40,741 nt of DNA from Tenebrionibacter intestinalis (GCF_016632365.1 NZ_JAEPBH010000036.1:1-40741); one strand, 5' to 3'. Shown: positions 19,281 through 29,384, numbered from the stretch's first letter. Notes: generated by a model from the sequence alone, not told the origin. Program-made: numbers and translations.

Positions 19281-19938
19281 GGGCGCCGCGGCGCCCTCAG
19301 TTTGTTGACAAAGAAGGAAAAAACGGGATTTTTCCTTCTTTAGCGGTAAGCAGGCGAAAATCAATATTTTGATTTTCCTTATTTTTTCTTGTATTTCAGC
19401 CATCCTGTCTACGACAGGATGGGAGTTGTCGGTAGTATCAGGGGCGCCGCAGCGCCCTCAGTCTGTTGACAAAGAAGCAAAAACGGGAGTTTTCCTTCTT
19501 TAGTGGTAAGCAGGCGAAAATCAATGTTTTGATTTTCCTTATTTTTTCTTGTATTTCAGCCATCCTGTCTACGACAGGATGGGAGTTGTCGGTAGTATCA
19601 GGGGCGCCGCAGCGCCCTCAGTCTGTTGACAAAGAAGCAAAAACGGGAGTTTTCCTTCTTTAGTGGTAAGCAGGCGAAAATCAATGTTTTGATTTTCCTT
19701 ATTTTTTCTTGTATTTCAGCCATCCTGTCTACGACAGGATGGGAGTTGTCGGTAGTATCAAGGGCGCCGCAGCGCCCTCAGTCTGTTGACAAAGAAGCAA
19801 AAACGGGATTTTTCCTTCTTTAGTGGTAAGCAGGCGAAAATCAATGTTTTGATTTTCCTTATTTTTATTGTATTTCAGCCATCCTGTCTACGACAGGATG
19901 GGGGTTGTCGGTAGTATCAAGGGCGCCGCGACGCCCTT
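19281..19938 (+). repeat. Four-unit tandem array of the three-hairpin element, locus B
   Basis: Four head-to-tail units with a period of 160-161 bases. Each core (19298-19440, 19459-19600, 19619-19760, 19779-19918) starts CAGTTTGTTGAC or CAGTCTGTTGAC and ends GTCGGTAGTATCA. Five copies of a GC-rich hairpin (GGGCGCCGCGGCGCCC and close variants) alternate with the cores at 19281, 19441, 19601, 19761 and 19919. Cores 2 and 3 are identical, pointing to recent amplification; core 1 and core 4 differ slightly. The cores match loci A (3873-4013) and C (28618-28756) while the bounding hairpin is specific to this place. The array fills most of the 950-base gap between ccp and gcvP. Confidence 0.9.
19919..19938 (-). 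terminator. gcvP terminator-like hairpin
   Basis: AAGGGCG / CGCCCTT stem on the minus strand 23 bases after the gcvP stop, followed by GATACTACC rather than a T-run. It is the rightmost of the five array hairpins. Confidence 0.45.
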
Positions 19939-19961
19939 GATTTGACAGATAAACAAAACCG

Positions 19962-22835
19962 CTACTGATATTCGCTTACCGGCACACATGAACAAAACAA
20001 ATTGCGATCGCCCCAGACATCATCCAGGCGCTTTACCGTCGGCCAGTATTTATTACTGCTGCCCGCCGGGAATACCGCCAGTTCACGGCTGTAGGGATGG
20101 CTCCACTCCGCCACCAGCTCCTGCTGAATATGCGGCGCATTGACTAACGGGTTATCCTCAGCCGGCCACTCGCCCTTCGCCACGCGGTCAATCTCAGTCC
20201 GAATCGCCAGCATCGCATCAATAAATCTGTCCAGTTCCGCTTTACTTTCAGACTCGGTCGGCTCCACCATCAGCGTACCCGCCACCGGGAACGACATAGT
20301 AGGCGCATGGAAACCGTAATCAATCAGCCGTTTGGCGATATCCAGCTCGCTGATACCGGTCTGCTCCTTGAGCGGGCGGACATCCAGAATACACTCATGC
20401 GCCACACGGCCATCACGTCCGGTATACAGCACCGGCCAGGCGTTTTTCAGACGGCTGGCAATATAGTTAGCGTTCAGAATAGCCACCTGGCTTGCCTTCT
20501 TCAGCCCCTGCGCGCCCATCATACGAATATACATCCAGCTAATGGGCAGTATAGACGCACTGCCAAACGGCGCGGCAGCAACGGCCCCCTGCGTGGTCAA
20601 CCTGTCTTCAATCTGAACCACGCTGTGGCCTGGCACAAACGGCGCCAGATGCGCTTTTACGCCAATCGGCCCCATTCCCGGCCCGCCGCCGCCGTGCGGA
20701 ATACAGAATGTTTTATGCAGGTTGAGATGCGATACATCCGCGCCAATAAAGCCCGGAGTGGTAATACCGACCTGGGCGTTCATGTTTGCGCCGTCAAGGT
20801 AAACCTGGCCGCCAGACTGATGCACGACATCGCATACCTCACGGATAGTCTCTTCGTACACGCCATGCGTAGACGGATAAGTCACCATAATACACGAAAG
20901 CCTGTCGCCCGCCTGTTCAGCCTTCGCACGCAGGTCGCAAAGATCGATATTGCCGTCTTTATCGCAGGCCACCACAACTACCTGCATGCCCGCCATCTGT
21001 GCCGATGCGGGGTTAGTGCCATGTGCGGAGCCGGGGATAAGACAAATATCGCGCATGCCTTCATTGCGGCTTTCATGATAGCGGCGAATCGCCAGCAGGC
21101 CCGCGTATTCCCCCTGGGCGCCGGAGTTCGGCTGCATACAAAACGCATCATAGCCGGTCAGCTTTACCAGCCATTGCGAGAGCTGGGCTATCATCTGGTG
21201 ATAACCTTCAGCCTGGCTTGCCGGGCAGAACGGATGCAGTTCAGCAAATTCAGGCCAGGTAATCGGAATCATTTCCGCCGCGGCATTGAGCTTCATAGTA
21301 CATGAGCCAAGCGGGATCATCGCCTGATTTAGCGCCAGGTCTTTGCGCTCAAGGCTATGCATATAGCGCATCATTTCAGTTTCGCTGTGATAGCGATTAA
21401 AGACCGGATGCGTCAGGATTGCGTCATCGCGCAGCATCGCCTGCGGGATGGAGCGGCTGTCAAGCGCCACTTCCTTATCAAGCTCTTCGGGTTCAAGGCC
21501 GTGACCTTCGCCCAACAGCACATCAAACAAGGCAATAACGTCCTGACGTGTGGTGGTTTCATCAAGCGTAATACCCACCGCGCCCGGAATATCGCTGCGC
21601 AAATTCATCTCCCGCGCCTGCGCCCGCGCCATAACGCCAGCTTTGTCGGCAACTTCCACGCACAGCGTATCGAACCAACTCGTATGGCGCAGACGCAGCC
21701 CCTTGCCCTGAAGCCCCACGGCCAGAATATCAGTAAAGCGGTGAATACGTCGGGCAATGCGCTTAAGCCCTTCCGGCCCGTGCCATACGGCATACAACCC
21801 GGCGATATTCGCCAACAGCACCTGCGAAGTACAGATATTAGAATTCGCCTTTTCACGGCGAATATGCTGCTCGCGCGTCTGCATCGCCATACGCAGCGCA
21901 GTATTACCCGCCGCATCGCGCGAAACGCCGATAATGCGGCCCGGCATCGCGCGCTTGTGCTCATCGCGCACGGCAAAGAAGGCGGCATGGGGGCCGCCGT
22001 AGCCCATCGGCACGCCGAAACGCTGGGCGGAGCCGAAGACAATATCCGCGCCCTGCTTACCTGGCGCGACCAGCAGCACCAACGCCATTATATCGGCCGC
22101 CACGCTGACGACCACTTTCCGGCTCTGCAGCTCAGCGATAAGCGCGCGGTAATCGTGCACCTCACCGGTCGTCCCCACCTGCTGTAACAACGCGCCAAAC
22201 AGATCCTGATGATCGCACGCTTTTTGCGCGTCATCGACAATGACCTCGAAGCCGAACGTTTCAGCACGGGTGCGCACAACATCCAGCGTTTGTGGGTGGA
22301 TATCCCGGGCAACGAAAAAACGATTGGCGTTTTTCAGTTTGCTGATGCGTTTTGACATTGCCATTGCTTCAGCGGCGGCGGTGGCTTCATCCAGCAGCGA
22401 TGCGGAGGCCACATCCATGCCGGTCAGGTCAAGCGTTACCTGCTGGAAGTTAAGTAGCGCTTCAAGCCGCCCCTGAGAAACTTCAGGCTGATACGGCGTA
22501 TAGGCGGTATACCAGCCCGGGTTTTCCAGCATGTTGCGCTGAATAACCGGCGGCATATGCACGGCGGCATAGCCCATGCCGATATAGGTTTTAAAACGCT
22601 TGTTGCGGGCAGCGATGGCTTTTAGCTCCGCCAACGCGGCAGCTTCGCTGGCGGCTTCGCCAGTTTGCGGCAACTGCGGCAGTTGAATATCTGTCGGGAC
22701 AATTTGCGCAATCAGCGCATCAAGCGAGGCCGCGCCCACGGCGTCGAGCATCTGCTGCTGCTGCTCGGGCGTAGGGCCAATGTGACGGCTGATAAAGGCT
22801 TCGCTGTTTTCCAGTTGGCTTAAGGTCTGGGTCAT
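19962..22835 (-). CDS. gcvP: Glycine decarboxylase (P protein)
   Basis: 957 residues, the family length. This PLP enzyme decarboxylates glycine and passes aminomethyl to the lipoyl arm of GcvH. The PLP lysine lies in [18 protein letters not shown], with the Gly-rich loop next to it. Both halves of the homodimer-type P protein are present, with [11 protein letters not shown] at the junction. It ends in EYQ like E. coli GcvP. It is the last gene of gcvT-gcvH-gcvP, 68 bases after gcvH. The operon feeds one-carbon units to tetrahydrofolate. Confidence 0.98.
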   Translation of the reverse strand: MTQTLSQLENSEAFISRHIGPTPEQQQQMLDAVGAASLDALIAQIVPTDIQLPQLPQTGEAASEAAALAELKAIAARNKRFKTYIGMGYAAVHMPPVIQRNMLENPGWYTAYTPYQPEVSQGRLEALLNFQQVTLDLTGMDVASASLLDEATAAAEAMAMSKRISKLKNANRFFVARDIHPQTLDVVRTRAETFGFEVIVDDAQKACDHQDLFGALLQQVGTTGEVHDYRALIAELQSRKVVVSVAADIMALVLLVAPGKQGADIVFGSAQRFGVPMGYGGPHAAFFAVRDEHKRAMPGRIIGVSRDAAGNTALRMAMQTREQHIRREKANSNICTSQVLLANIAGLYAVWHGPEGLKRIARRIHRFTDILAVGLQGKGLRLRHTSWFDTLCVEVADKAGVMARAQAREMNLRSDIPGAVGITLDETTTRQDVIALFDVLLGEGHGLEPEELDKEVALDSRSIPQAMLRDDAILTHPVFNRYHSETEMMRYMHSLERKDLALNQAMIPLGSCTMKLNAAAEMIPITWPEFAELHPFCPASQAEGYHQMIAQLSQWLVKLTGYDAFCMQPNSGAQGEYAGLLAIRRYHESRNEGMRDICLIPGSAHGTNPASAQMAGMQVVVVACDKDGNIDLCDLRAKAEQAGDRLSCIMVTYPSTHGVYEETIREVCDVVHQSGGQVYLDGANMNAQVGITTPGFIGADVSHLNLHKTFCIPHGGGGPGMGPIGVKAHLAPFVPGHSVVQIEDRLTTQGAVAAAPFGSASILPISWMYIRMMGAQGLKKASQVAILNANYIASRLKNAWPVLYTGRDGRVAHECILDVRPLKEQTGISELDIAKRLIDYGFHAPTMSFPVAGTLMVEPTESESKAELDRFIDAMLAIRTEIDRVAKGEWPAEDNPLVNAPHIQQELVAEWSHPYSRELAVFPAGSSNKYWPTVKRLDDVWGDRNLFCSCVPVSEYQ

Positions 22836-22903
22836 GACTTATGCTTCCGGGTCACTGGCTGTGGGGTGAACAAAGAGGTCGGGCTTTCGCCCGCCCCTTC
22901 ACA

Positions 22904-23293
22904 TTACTCATCTTCTAATAATGCCTCATAGGCTTCAGCGCTGAGCAACGCGGCAATCTGGCTTTCATCGCTGGCTTTCATTCTGAAAATCCAGCCATCG
23001 CCGTAAGGCGCGCTGTTTACCCGCTCCGGCTCGTCGCTCAGGGCGTCATTCACCGCCACAATTTCACCGCTCACTGGCGCATAAACATCAGACGCTGCCT
23101 TCACCGACTCCGCCACCGCGCAGTCATCCCCGGCGCTGACTGTCGCCCCCACTTCAGGCAGGTCAACAAATACCATGTCGCCCAGCAGTTGCTGCGCATG
23201 TTCGGTAATGCCTACGGTGTAAGTTCCATCGGCTTCCTTGCGCAGCCACTCGTGCTCTTTACTGTATTTCAGATCGCTCGGCACTTTGCTCAT
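22904..23293 (-). CDS. gcvH: Glycine cleavage system H protein
   Basis: 129 residues from the ATG at 23293 ([16 protein letters not shown]), exactly the E. coli length; GAGAG lies upstream. A longer open frame to 23374 adds unrelated residues. GcvH shuttles the aminomethyl group on lipoate between GcvP, GcvT and Lpd. The lipoyl-attachment lysine is in [16 protein letters not shown] near residue 65. It lies between gcvT (52-base gap) and gcvP. Confidence 0.97.
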   Translation of the reverse strand: MSKVPSDLKYSKEHEWLRKEADGTYTVGITEHAQQLLGDMVFVDLPEVGATVSAGDDCAVAESVKAASDVYAPVSGEIVAVNDALSDEPERVNSAPYGDGWIFRMKASDESQIAALLSAEAYEALLEDE

Positions 23294-23345
23294 TATTTCT
23301 CTCCTGATATCCCTGCGCTCTTGCATGGGTATTAAAAGTATTGAT

Positions 23346-24440
23346 TTATACGACGGCTTTCCCGGCGCGAACAAAGACAGGTTTGGTCACTTTTACCGGC
23401 ATTTCACGGTTACGAATCTGCACGACGGCAGTATCGCCAATACCCTGCGGCACGCGCGCCAGCGCAATGCTGTAGCCCAGCGTCGGGGAAAACGTTCCGC
23501 TGGTGATAACGCCTTCCTGCAGGTTGCCGTTGACATCGGTGAAACGCACCGGCAGTTCACCGCGCAGCACCCCTTTTTCGGTCATGACCAGACCAACCAG
23601 TTGCTCCGTGCCGCGCTCGCGCTGGAGGAGCAGCGCGTCACGGCCAATAAAGTCGCGCTCCTGCGGCTCCCAGGCGATAGTCCAGCCCATATTGGCAGCC
23701 AGCGGCGATACGCCCTCATCCATTTCCTGCCCGTAGAGGTTCATCCCTGCCTCCAGGCGCAGCGTATCGCGCGCCCCAAGGCCGCAAGGCTTAACGCCTG
23801 CTTTCAAAAGCTGCTGCCAGAACGCGGCTGCCTGTTGCGCAGGCATAGCAATCTCATAACCCGCTTCGCCGGTATAACCGGTTGTTGCGATAAACCACTC
23901 CCCCGTCTGAACGCCAAAAAACGGCTTCATCTGCGCTACGGCATCACGCTGCTGCGGCGTAAACAACGTTGCCGCTTTTTCTTTAGCCTGCGGCCCCTGA
24001 ACGGCGATCAGCGCCAAATCGTCACGCACAGCGAGCGAAACGCCGTAAGGCTGCGCATGACGGGTAATCCAGGCCAGATCCTTTTCACGCGTAGCGGAAT
24101 TCACCACCATACGGAAGCGATCTTCAGAGAAGTAGTAAACAATGAGGTCGTCGATAACCCCCGCAGACGCATTCAACATGGGGGTATAGAGCGCTTTGCC
24201 CGGTTTGGTCAGCTTTGCGACATCGTTAGCAAGCAAATAGCGTAAAAACGCCTGCGTGCGGGCGCCCTGCAAATCGACAATAGTCATGTGGGAAACATCG
24301 AACATCCCGGCATCCGTGCGTACTGCGTGGTGTTCATCAAGCTGAGAACCATAGTGCAGCGGCATCATCCAGCCATGAAAATCCACCATGCGCGCGCCGC
24401 ACAGCGTGTGTTGTTCAAACAAAGGGGTCTGTTGAGCCAT
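23346..24440 (-). CDS. gcvT: Aminomethyltransferase (T protein)
   Basis: 364 residues, matching E. coli. It transfers the methylene carbon from aminomethyl-lipoyl-GcvH to tetrahydrofolate, releasing ammonia. Seen: [14 protein letters not shown] near the N-terminus, [11 protein letters not shown] with the catalytic-region Asp, and [11 protein letters not shown]. It is the first gene of the operon; the start follows GAGGAC. A perfect 12-base hairpin lies in its leader (24473-24500) and a GcvA-type site further upstream. Confidence 0.97.
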   Translation of the reverse strand: MAQQTPLFEQHTLCGARMVDFHGWMMPLHYGSQLDEHHAVRTDAGMFDVSHMTIVDLQGARTQAFLRYLLANDVAKLTKPGKALYTPMLNASAGVIDDLIVYYFSEDRFRMVVNSATREKDLAWITRHAQPYGVSLAVRDDLALIAVQGPQAKEKAATLFTPQQRDAVAQMKPFFGVQTGEWFIATTGYTGEAGYEIAMPAQQAAAFWQQLLKAGVKPCGLGARDTLRLEAGMNLYGQEMDEGVSPLAANMGWTIAWEPQERDFIGRDALLLQRERGTEQLVGLVMTEKGVLRGELPVRFTDVNGNLQEGVITSGTFSPTLGYSIALARVPQGIGDTAVVQIRNREMPVKVTKPVFVRAGKAVV

Positions 24441-24472
24441 TTTGTCCTCTTTCAGTACGGTGGGGGTTTCCT

Positions 24473-24500
24473 TTTCGCCCCGTTATGAAACGGGGCGAAA
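24473..24500 (-). promoter_or_regulatory. Perfect hairpin in gcvT leader
   Basis: TTTCGCCCCGTT and AACGGGGCGAAA pair over 12 bases around the loop ATGA, 32 bases before the gcvT start. On the gcvT strand it is followed by AAGG, not T-residues, so it is not an intrinsic terminator in that direction. It may stabilise the transcript or affect translation. Confidence 0.45.
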
Positions 24501-24761
24501 CCCGGCGCCCGCCCTAAAAAGGCGCAGACGCAAACGTTACCTTTGCACTGAACTTATCACCGAAACCTGCGCTAAACCATAAGCCGCACCGGCCCATCGG
24601 ATTACCCCGAAGCGATAGAATGCGTAATGAAAGACAGGTTCTTTAACCAGATAATTGCGAAACTGCGCACAAATACGCGCGATATTTCGTCTTAAAACCC
24701 GGCAAACTTAACATTTTTGATAAAAATAAAAACAAAAATGATACAAAAGAATTGCGCTCGG

Positions 24762-24776
24762 ATTAGTTAATCTAAT
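24762..24776. promoter_or_regulatory. Candidate GcvA site for gcvTHP
   Basis: ATTAGTTAATCTAAT is a palindrome containing the CTAAT box known for GcvA in E. coli, about 320 bases before gcvT, close to the far-upstream GcvA sites there. The AT-rich tract 24700-24760 between it and gcvT would suit Lrp binding. The 24441-24854 gap holds no gene. Confidence 0.5.
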
Positions 24777-24818
24777 GCGAAACCAGGGGTGAGATTAGAA
24801 TATTTCAAATGAGAAAAT

Positions 24819-24843
24819 GCTCCTTTACGGTAGCGAAAGGAGC
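24819..24843 (-). terminator. ubiI terminator
   Basis: On the minus strand GCTCCTTT / AAAGGAGC with a 9-base loop followed by ATTTTCTC, 12 bases after the ubiI stop. It closes the ygfB-pepP-ubiH-ubiI operon. Confidence 0.75.
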
Positions 24844-24854
24844 AAGCGGTATAG

Positions 24855-26057
24855 TTAGCGTAACCAGTCGGGAAGATCGCTTAACCCCATCGCCTGGCGA
24901 ATTAACTGCGGCTTCACGCCAGGCAGCGTGTCGGCAAGCTTTAACCCAATATCGCGCAGTAGCTTTTTCGCAGGATTGCTGCCTGCAAACAGCTCACGAA
25001 ATCCCTGCATCCCCGCCAGCATCAGCGCGGCGCTGTGCTTGCGGCTGCGCTCATAGCGGCGCAGATACAGGTAGTGTCCGATATCTTTGCCCTGCTCATG
25101 CAAACGCCGCACTTCAGCTATCAATTGCGCCGCATCCATAAAGCCAAGGTTCGCCCCCTGGCCGGCCAGCGGATGAATAGTATGCGCCGCATCGCCAACC
25201 AGCGCCAGCCTGTGGGCGGCAAACTGGCGCGCATAGCGGCCAACCAGCGGGAAGACCTGCCGCTCGCTCTGTAGCTGACAAAGCCCCAGGCGATTATCAA
25301 ACGCCACCGTCAGCGCCTGATTAAAAATTTTATTATCAGCCAGCCGCATGCGCTCCGCCTCTTGCGGCGAAAGCGACCAGACAATAGAGCACAAATAAGG
25401 ATCGCTCAGCGGCAGAAACGCCAGCACACCATCGCCGTGAAAAACCTGGCGCGCTACCGCATGATGCGCCTGCGCCGTGCGGATAGTGGCCACCAGCGCA
25501 TGATGGCGATAATCCCACGACGCAAGCGGAATATCCGCCTGTTGGCGCAGCCATGAACGCGCGCCGTCGGCCCCCACCACCAGCCGGGCCGTTAGCATCG
25601 TACCATCTTTTAACGTCAGAAATGCTTCGTTTTCCCCCCAGGCGACCTGCTGCATCTCAACCGGGGCCAGTAGCGTAATATCAGCGCAGCGTTGCGCCTT
25701 TTCCCACAACGCCTGGTGAATAACGGCATTCTCGATAATGTACCCAAGATGGCTAAAGCCAAAGCGGCGATCGTCAAAACTGATGCGCCCAAAGCTGTCG
25801 CGGTCCCACACTTCCATGCCGTGATAGCAACTGGCGCGCTGTGCGATAATTGCGTTCCAGACGCCAAGCCGCGTAAGCAACTTCTCGCTTGCGCTGTTGA
25901 TGGCGGATACGCGCAACGCCGGCGGCGCATCGCCATCCAGCGTTTCCGGCACGCAGCGCTCCAGCACCGCAACCCGCAACCCGCTGCCCTGTAATCCACA
26001 GGCAAGCGCAAGCCCCACCATTCCGCCACCGACAATCGCCACATCCACGCTTTGCAC
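24855..26057 (-). CDS. ubiI: FAD-dependent 2-octaprenylphenol hydroxylase UbiI
   Basis: 400 residues. It hydroxylates C5 of the ring in aerobic ubiquinone synthesis. The FAD-binding loop VAIVGGGMVGLALACGL is at the N-terminus, DG-type motif VVGADGARSWLR near 160, and GDAAHTIHPLAGQGANLG near 285. It starts 16 bases after ubiH and is the last gene of the operon. It is distinguished from UbiH by closer similarity to E. coli VisC/UbiI and by gene order. Confidence 0.95.
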   Translation of the reverse strand: MQSVDVAIVGGGMVGLALACGLQGSGLRVAVLERCVPETLDGDAPPALRVSAINSASEKLLTRLGVWNAIIAQRASCYHGMEVWDRDSFGRISFDDRRFGFSHLGYIIENAVIHQALWEKAQRCADITLLAPVEMQQVAWGENEAFLTLKDGTMLTARLVVGADGARSWLRQQADIPLASWDYRHHALVATIRTAQAHHAVARQVFHGDGVLAFLPLSDPYLCSIVWSLSPQEAERMRLADNKIFNQALTVAFDNRLGLCQLQSERQVFPLVGRYARQFAAHRLALVGDAAHTIHPLAGQGANLGFMDAAQLIAEVRRLHEQGKDIGHYLYLRRYERSRKHSAALMLAGMQGFRELFAGSNPAKKLLRDIGLKLADTLPGVKPQLIRQAMGLSDLPDWLR

Positions 26058-26073
26058 TCTTTAGCCTCTCCCG

Positions 26074-27252
26074 TTAACGCGCAACCCAGCCAAGGGTACG
26101 TCTGGCCAGCGCATCGCGCGCTGGCGTTAAATGATCCATCGCCGCCAGCCCAACGCCGCGCCCGACTACCAGCGGCGCCCAGCGGTTGGCAAACAGCCGC
26201 GCCAGGCCGTCGGTTACGCCAACGGTGGCCGCACGATCGGGGCGGCGACGCGCCTGATATGCCGCCAGCACCGGCCGACTCCCCACATCCTGACCACGCA
26301 GCCACCCTGCCGCCACTGTTTCAGCAAGCGTCATTACGTCACGCATACCCAGGTTAAAGCCCTGGCCGGCAATGGGGTGGAGCGTTTGCGCAGCGTTCCC
26401 CACCAGCGCCAGCCGATGCGTGATGCTGTGCGAGGCGCGGGTGAGCGCCAGCGGATAAGCGCTGCGTACGCCTGCGTGGGTAATGCGCCCCAGCCGCCAG
26501 CCGAAAACACGCTGTAACTCATTACAAAAGCGCGCCTCATGCCAGCTCATTACCTCATCGCGCTTTTCCGCCGCCCGGCACCACACCAGCGAGCAGCGCC
26601 CGCCGGACATAGGCAGCATCGCCAGCGGCCCTTCGGCGGTGAAACGCTCCCAGGCGCGGCCGCCGTGCGGCAGCGCCGTGCTGATATTGGCGATAACGGC
26701 AACCTGACCATAATCTTCTTTATGCCAGTCAATCCCGCACTGCGTCGCCAGCGGCGAGCGGCTGCCGTCGGCGGCGACCAGAAGAGCGCCGCTCAGCGTT
26801 TCGCCGTTATCAAGCGTCACGCTAACGCCCTCAGCCGTGCGATTGCTGCGCATCACGCGCTGCGGGCAATGCAACGTTACACCCGGCGCGCAACGCAACA
26901 GATCAAACAAGCGCAGCCCAACGTCATGCAGCTCCACAACCTGACCCAGCGCATTTGTTTGATAATCCCCGGCGTCAATCGTAACGAAACCGGCATGGCC
27001 ACGATCGCTGACGTGAACGGTATTAATCGCCGTGGCGCAGTCGGCCAATGCAGGCCAGACGCCGATACTCGCCAGTTGCTGACACGTGCCTTGCGCCAGC
27101 GCGATAGCGCGCGCATCAAAGCCGGGATGGCGCTCAGAAGACGGCTGCGTCGCCTCTATCAGGTGAACGGGAAGCCTGCCGCCGCTAAAGTGCGCAAGCG
27201 CAAGCGCAAGCGTAGCGCCGTTCATACCGCCGCCTGCGATAATGACGCTCAT
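26074..27252 (-). CDS. ubiH: 2-octaprenyl-6-methoxyphenyl hydroxylase UbiH
   Basis: 392 residues (E. coli 392). It hydroxylates C1 of the ubiquinone ring, using FAD and oxygen. Seen: IAGGGMNGATLALAL (FAD P-loop), LLVAADGSRSPLA (DG motif), and GNAAQTLHPIAGQGFNLG. Its ATG overlaps the pepP stop by 4 bases (ATGA type), showing translational coupling, and ubiI follows after 16 bases. Both belong to the same paralogous hydroxylase family as UbiF. Confidence 0.95.
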   Translation of the reverse strand: MSVIIAGGGMNGATLALALAHFSGGRLPVHLIEATQPSSERHPGFDARAIALAQGTCQQLASIGVWPALADCATAINTVHVSDRGHAGFVTIDAGDYQTNALGQVVELHDVGLRLFDLLRCAPGVTLHCPQRVMRSNRTAEGVSVTLDNGETLSGALLVAADGSRSPLATQCGIDWHKEDYGQVAVIANISTALPHGGRAWERFTAEGPLAMLPMSGGRCSLVWCRAAEKRDEVMSWHEARFCNELQRVFGWRLGRITHAGVRSAYPLALTRASHSITHRLALVGNAAQTLHPIAGQGFNLGMRDVMTLAETVAAGWLRGQDVGSRPVLAAYQARRRPDRAATVGVTDGLARLFANRWAPLVVGRGVGLAAMDHLTPARDALARRTLGWVAR

Positions 27253-28562
27253 ACGCGCGCCGCCGCCATCAGCGCTTCGATATCATCAGCGCGCTTAACC
27301 ACGCCGGCGGTGAGATTTTCGTTGCCGGTTTCAGTTATGACAATATCGTCTTCGATACGAATGCCGATACCGCGGTATTGCGCGGGCACATCGGCATCCG
27401 GCGAGATATACAAACCCGGTTCGACGGTCAGCACCATGCCCGGCTCCAGCAGGCGAGAGCGATCCTGGTCATAGCTGCCGACGTCATGCACATCCAGTCC
27501 CAGCCAGTGGCTCAGGCCATGCATGAAAAAGGGGCGATGCGCATTTTCCGCCACCCGTTGCTCAACGTCGCCATGAAGTATACCCAGGCGCACCAGGCCG
27601 CTCACCATAATGCGCACCACTTCGCCGGTTACGGCCTGAATAGAGGTGCCGGGCCGATACAGCGCAAGCGCCTTTTCCAGCGACGCCAGCACGATGTCGT
27701 AAATCTCCCGCTGCGGCGCGGTAAATTTGCCGTTTGCCGGAAAAGTGCGGGTAATATCGCCTGCATAGCCCTGGTATTCACAGCCTGCGTCGATCAAGAC
27801 CAGAGAGCCGTCGCGAATCTCGCTTTCATTTTCGGTATAGTGCAGAATGCAGGCGTTTTCACCCGCGCCAACAATAGTGTTGTATGAAGGGTAACGCGCG
27901 CCGTGGCGATTAAATTCGTGATGAATTTCGCCTTCAAGGTGATATTCAAACATGCCGGGACGACAATGCGTCATTGCCCGCGTATGGGCCAGCGCGCTAA
28001 TTTCACCCGCACGGCGCAGCACGGCAATCTCTTCTGGCGATTTAAACAGGCGCATTTCGTGTACCCAGGGTCGCCAGTCGGTAATGGACGCCGGCGCGCT
28101 CAGGTTCTGGCGCGTACCCGCGCGCAGCTTCTCCAGCGCGGCGAAAACGATTTTATCGGCGCAAGGATACAGCCCCTGAGCATGATAGACGACATCCAGT
28201 CCGTTCAACAGTCGCCAGAGTTGCTGGCCGATTTCGCTGTATGGCAAAGCGCGGTCAATCGCCAGTTTCTCCGGCGCCGCCTCCTGCCCCATGCGACGAC
28301 CAAACCAGATCTCCGCGCTCTTATCGCGCACGCGATTAAACAGCACGCTATGGCTATGGTTTTCGCTGCTTTTAATCAGCACCAGTACCGCTTCCGGTTC
28401 ATTAAAGCCGGTGAAATACCAGAAATCGCTGTTCTGACGGTAAGGATAATCGCTATCGGCGCTGCGCGGCGCTTGCGGCGCGGCAAAAATCAGCGCCGCG
28501 CTGCCGGGCGCCATTTTCGCCAGCAGCGTCTGGCGGCGGCGAAGAAACTCCTGCTGTGTCAT
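27249..28562 (-). CDS. pepP: Xaa-Pro aminopeptidase P
   Basis: 437 residues (E. coli 441). It removes N-terminal residues that precede proline and needs two manganese ions. The pita-bread ligands are seen: Asp in LIDAGCEY, Asp in AGDITRTF, His in HGLSHWLGLDVHD, Glu in VLTVEPGLY and Glu in GIRIEDDIV. The ATG at 28562 follows CAGGAGGTGCC, a strong ribosome site. The gap to ygfB upstream is enlarged by a copy of the three-hairpin element, although both genes are normally in one operon. Confidence 0.96.
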   Translation of the reverse strand: MTQQEFLRRRQTLLAKMAPGSAALIFAAPQAPRSADSDYPYRQNSDFWYFTGFNEPEAVLVLIKSSENHSHSVLFNRVRDKSAEIWFGRRMGQEAAPEKLAIDRALPYSEIGQQLWRLLNGLDVVYHAQGLYPCADKIVFAALEKLRAGTRQNLSAPASITDWRPWVHEMRLFKSPEEIAVLRRAGEISALAHTRAMTHCRPGMFEYHLEGEIHHEFNRHGARYPSYNTIVGAGENACILHYTENESEIRDGSLVLIDAGCEYQGYAGDITRTFPANGKFTAPQREIYDIVLASLEKALALYRPGTSIQAVTGEVVRIMVSGLVRLGILHGDVEQRVAENAHRPFFMHGLSHWLGLDVHDVGSYDQDRSRLLEPGMVLTVEPGLYISPDADVPAQYRGIGIRIEDDIVITETGNENLTAGVVKRADDIEALMAAARV

Positions 28563-28601
28563 GGCACCTCCTGAGTTTTACAATTTCTTCTACGTCAGAC
28601 A

Positions 28602-28772
28602 GAGGCGTTTAAGCGCCTGAGACTGCCGACAACCCCCATCCTGTCGCAGACAGATGGATGAAACACAATAAAAACATGGAAAATCAACGAATTGATTTTC
28701 TCCTGCTTACCTTAAAGAAGGAAAAACCCCGTTTTTTCCTTCCTTGTCAACAACCTGAGGCGTTTAAGCGCC
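28602..28772 (-). repeat. Three-hairpin element, locus C (between ygfB and pepP)
   Basis: Core 28618-28756 (139 bases), read on the minus strand as AGGTTGTTGAC through TTGTCGGCAGTCTCA. It is bounded by an identical 16-base direct repeat GAGGCGTTTAAGCGCC (28602-28617 and 28757-28772), which is a hairpin unlike those at loci A and B. Its middle hairpin keeps the 9-base stem with loop TTCG (28679-28700). The hairpin at 28636-28657 has lost one base in one arm. It separates ygfB from pepP inside their operon and adds about 155 bases to the intercistronic region. Confidence 0.85.
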
Positions 28773-28802
28773 CGTGCCTTTAGCCGCCTGAATCAGGCAA
28801 CT

Positions 28803-29384
28803 TTAATGTAACGTGGGTTTTTGCACTTCGGGGGCCGTCGGGGCCGGGCGCGTAAATGAATCGTGGCACAGCAGGGCGGCAACACGCACGTATTCAATCA
28901 CCTCTTCCAGCGACATTCCCAGTTCTTCCTGATCTTCATCTTCGTCATAGCCCAGTTGGGCAATATTACGCAGATCGTCGATAGCTTCTGCGGTTTCACC
29001 GGTTATCTTATCCAGTTTCGGCTGCGTTACGCCCAGGCCAAGCAGGAAGTGATTAACCCAGCCCGCCAGCGCGTCGGCGCGCTCAAATACGCTGATATCT
29101 TCGCCTTGCGGCAGGTAAAGCTGAAACAGGAAGCCGTCGTCTTCCAGCGCATCGCTGGTGACGGAATGCAATTGTTGCAGGGTATCAGAGAGGTTTTTAC
29201 TGAATGCCATTCCTTCATTGGTCAAATCGTGCAGCAGCGGCTGCCAGCTACTGTCTTTGTTTCCGCCGCACAGCATGCCGCTAATAAGGCCATGCATCTC
29301 CGCAGGCGTTAACCCCACACCCTGTTGATTAAGCTGTTGGCCCAGTGTGTGATAACCAGGCATACCGTTGTTCTTTATAGACAT
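28803..29384 (-). CDS. ygfB: YgfB family protein (UPF0149)
   Basis: 193 residues from ATG 29384 ([11 protein letters not shown]), matching the E. coli start; ATG 29390 would add two residues, and neither has a clear ribosome site. It is a small acidic helical protein with the stretch [17 protein letters not shown] near 140 and the YgfB core [18 protein letters not shown]. In Pseudomonas a YgfB protein affects beta-lactamase control, but its role in enterobacteria is not settled. It leads pepP-ubiH-ubiI and is divergent from zapA. Confidence 0.92.
   Translation of the reverse strand: MSIKNNGMPGYHTLGQQLNQQGVGLTPAEMHGLISGMLCGGNKDSSWQPLLHDLTNEGMAFSKNLSDTLQQLHSVTSDALEDDGFLFQLYLPQGEDISVFERADALAGWVNHFLLGLGVTQPKLDKITGETAEAIDDLRNIAQLGYDEDEDQEELGMSLEEVIEYVRVAALLCHDSFTRPAPTAPEVQKPTLH

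Noticed and set aside
19466..19823. Overlapping 65-codon frames repeated across the array (and a related one at 3824-4009)
   Set aside because: They follow from the repeat sequence itself. The frame is shifted or stopped in other copies (array unit 1 and locus C have early stops), so the peptide is not conserved; the stems are.
19281..19938. CRISPR array
   Set aside because: The repeating unit is 160 bases with near-identical content throughout; there are no short repeats separated by unique spacers and no cas genes.
20307..22187. Long plus-strand open frames opposite gcvP
   Set aside because: Shadows of the highly conserved gcvP; composition rich in His/Arg/Gln is typical of antisense frames.
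24473..24500. Glycine riboswitch in the gcvT leader
   Set aside because: Only a single hairpin is seen; the tandem aptamer core with its conserved loops is not recognisable.
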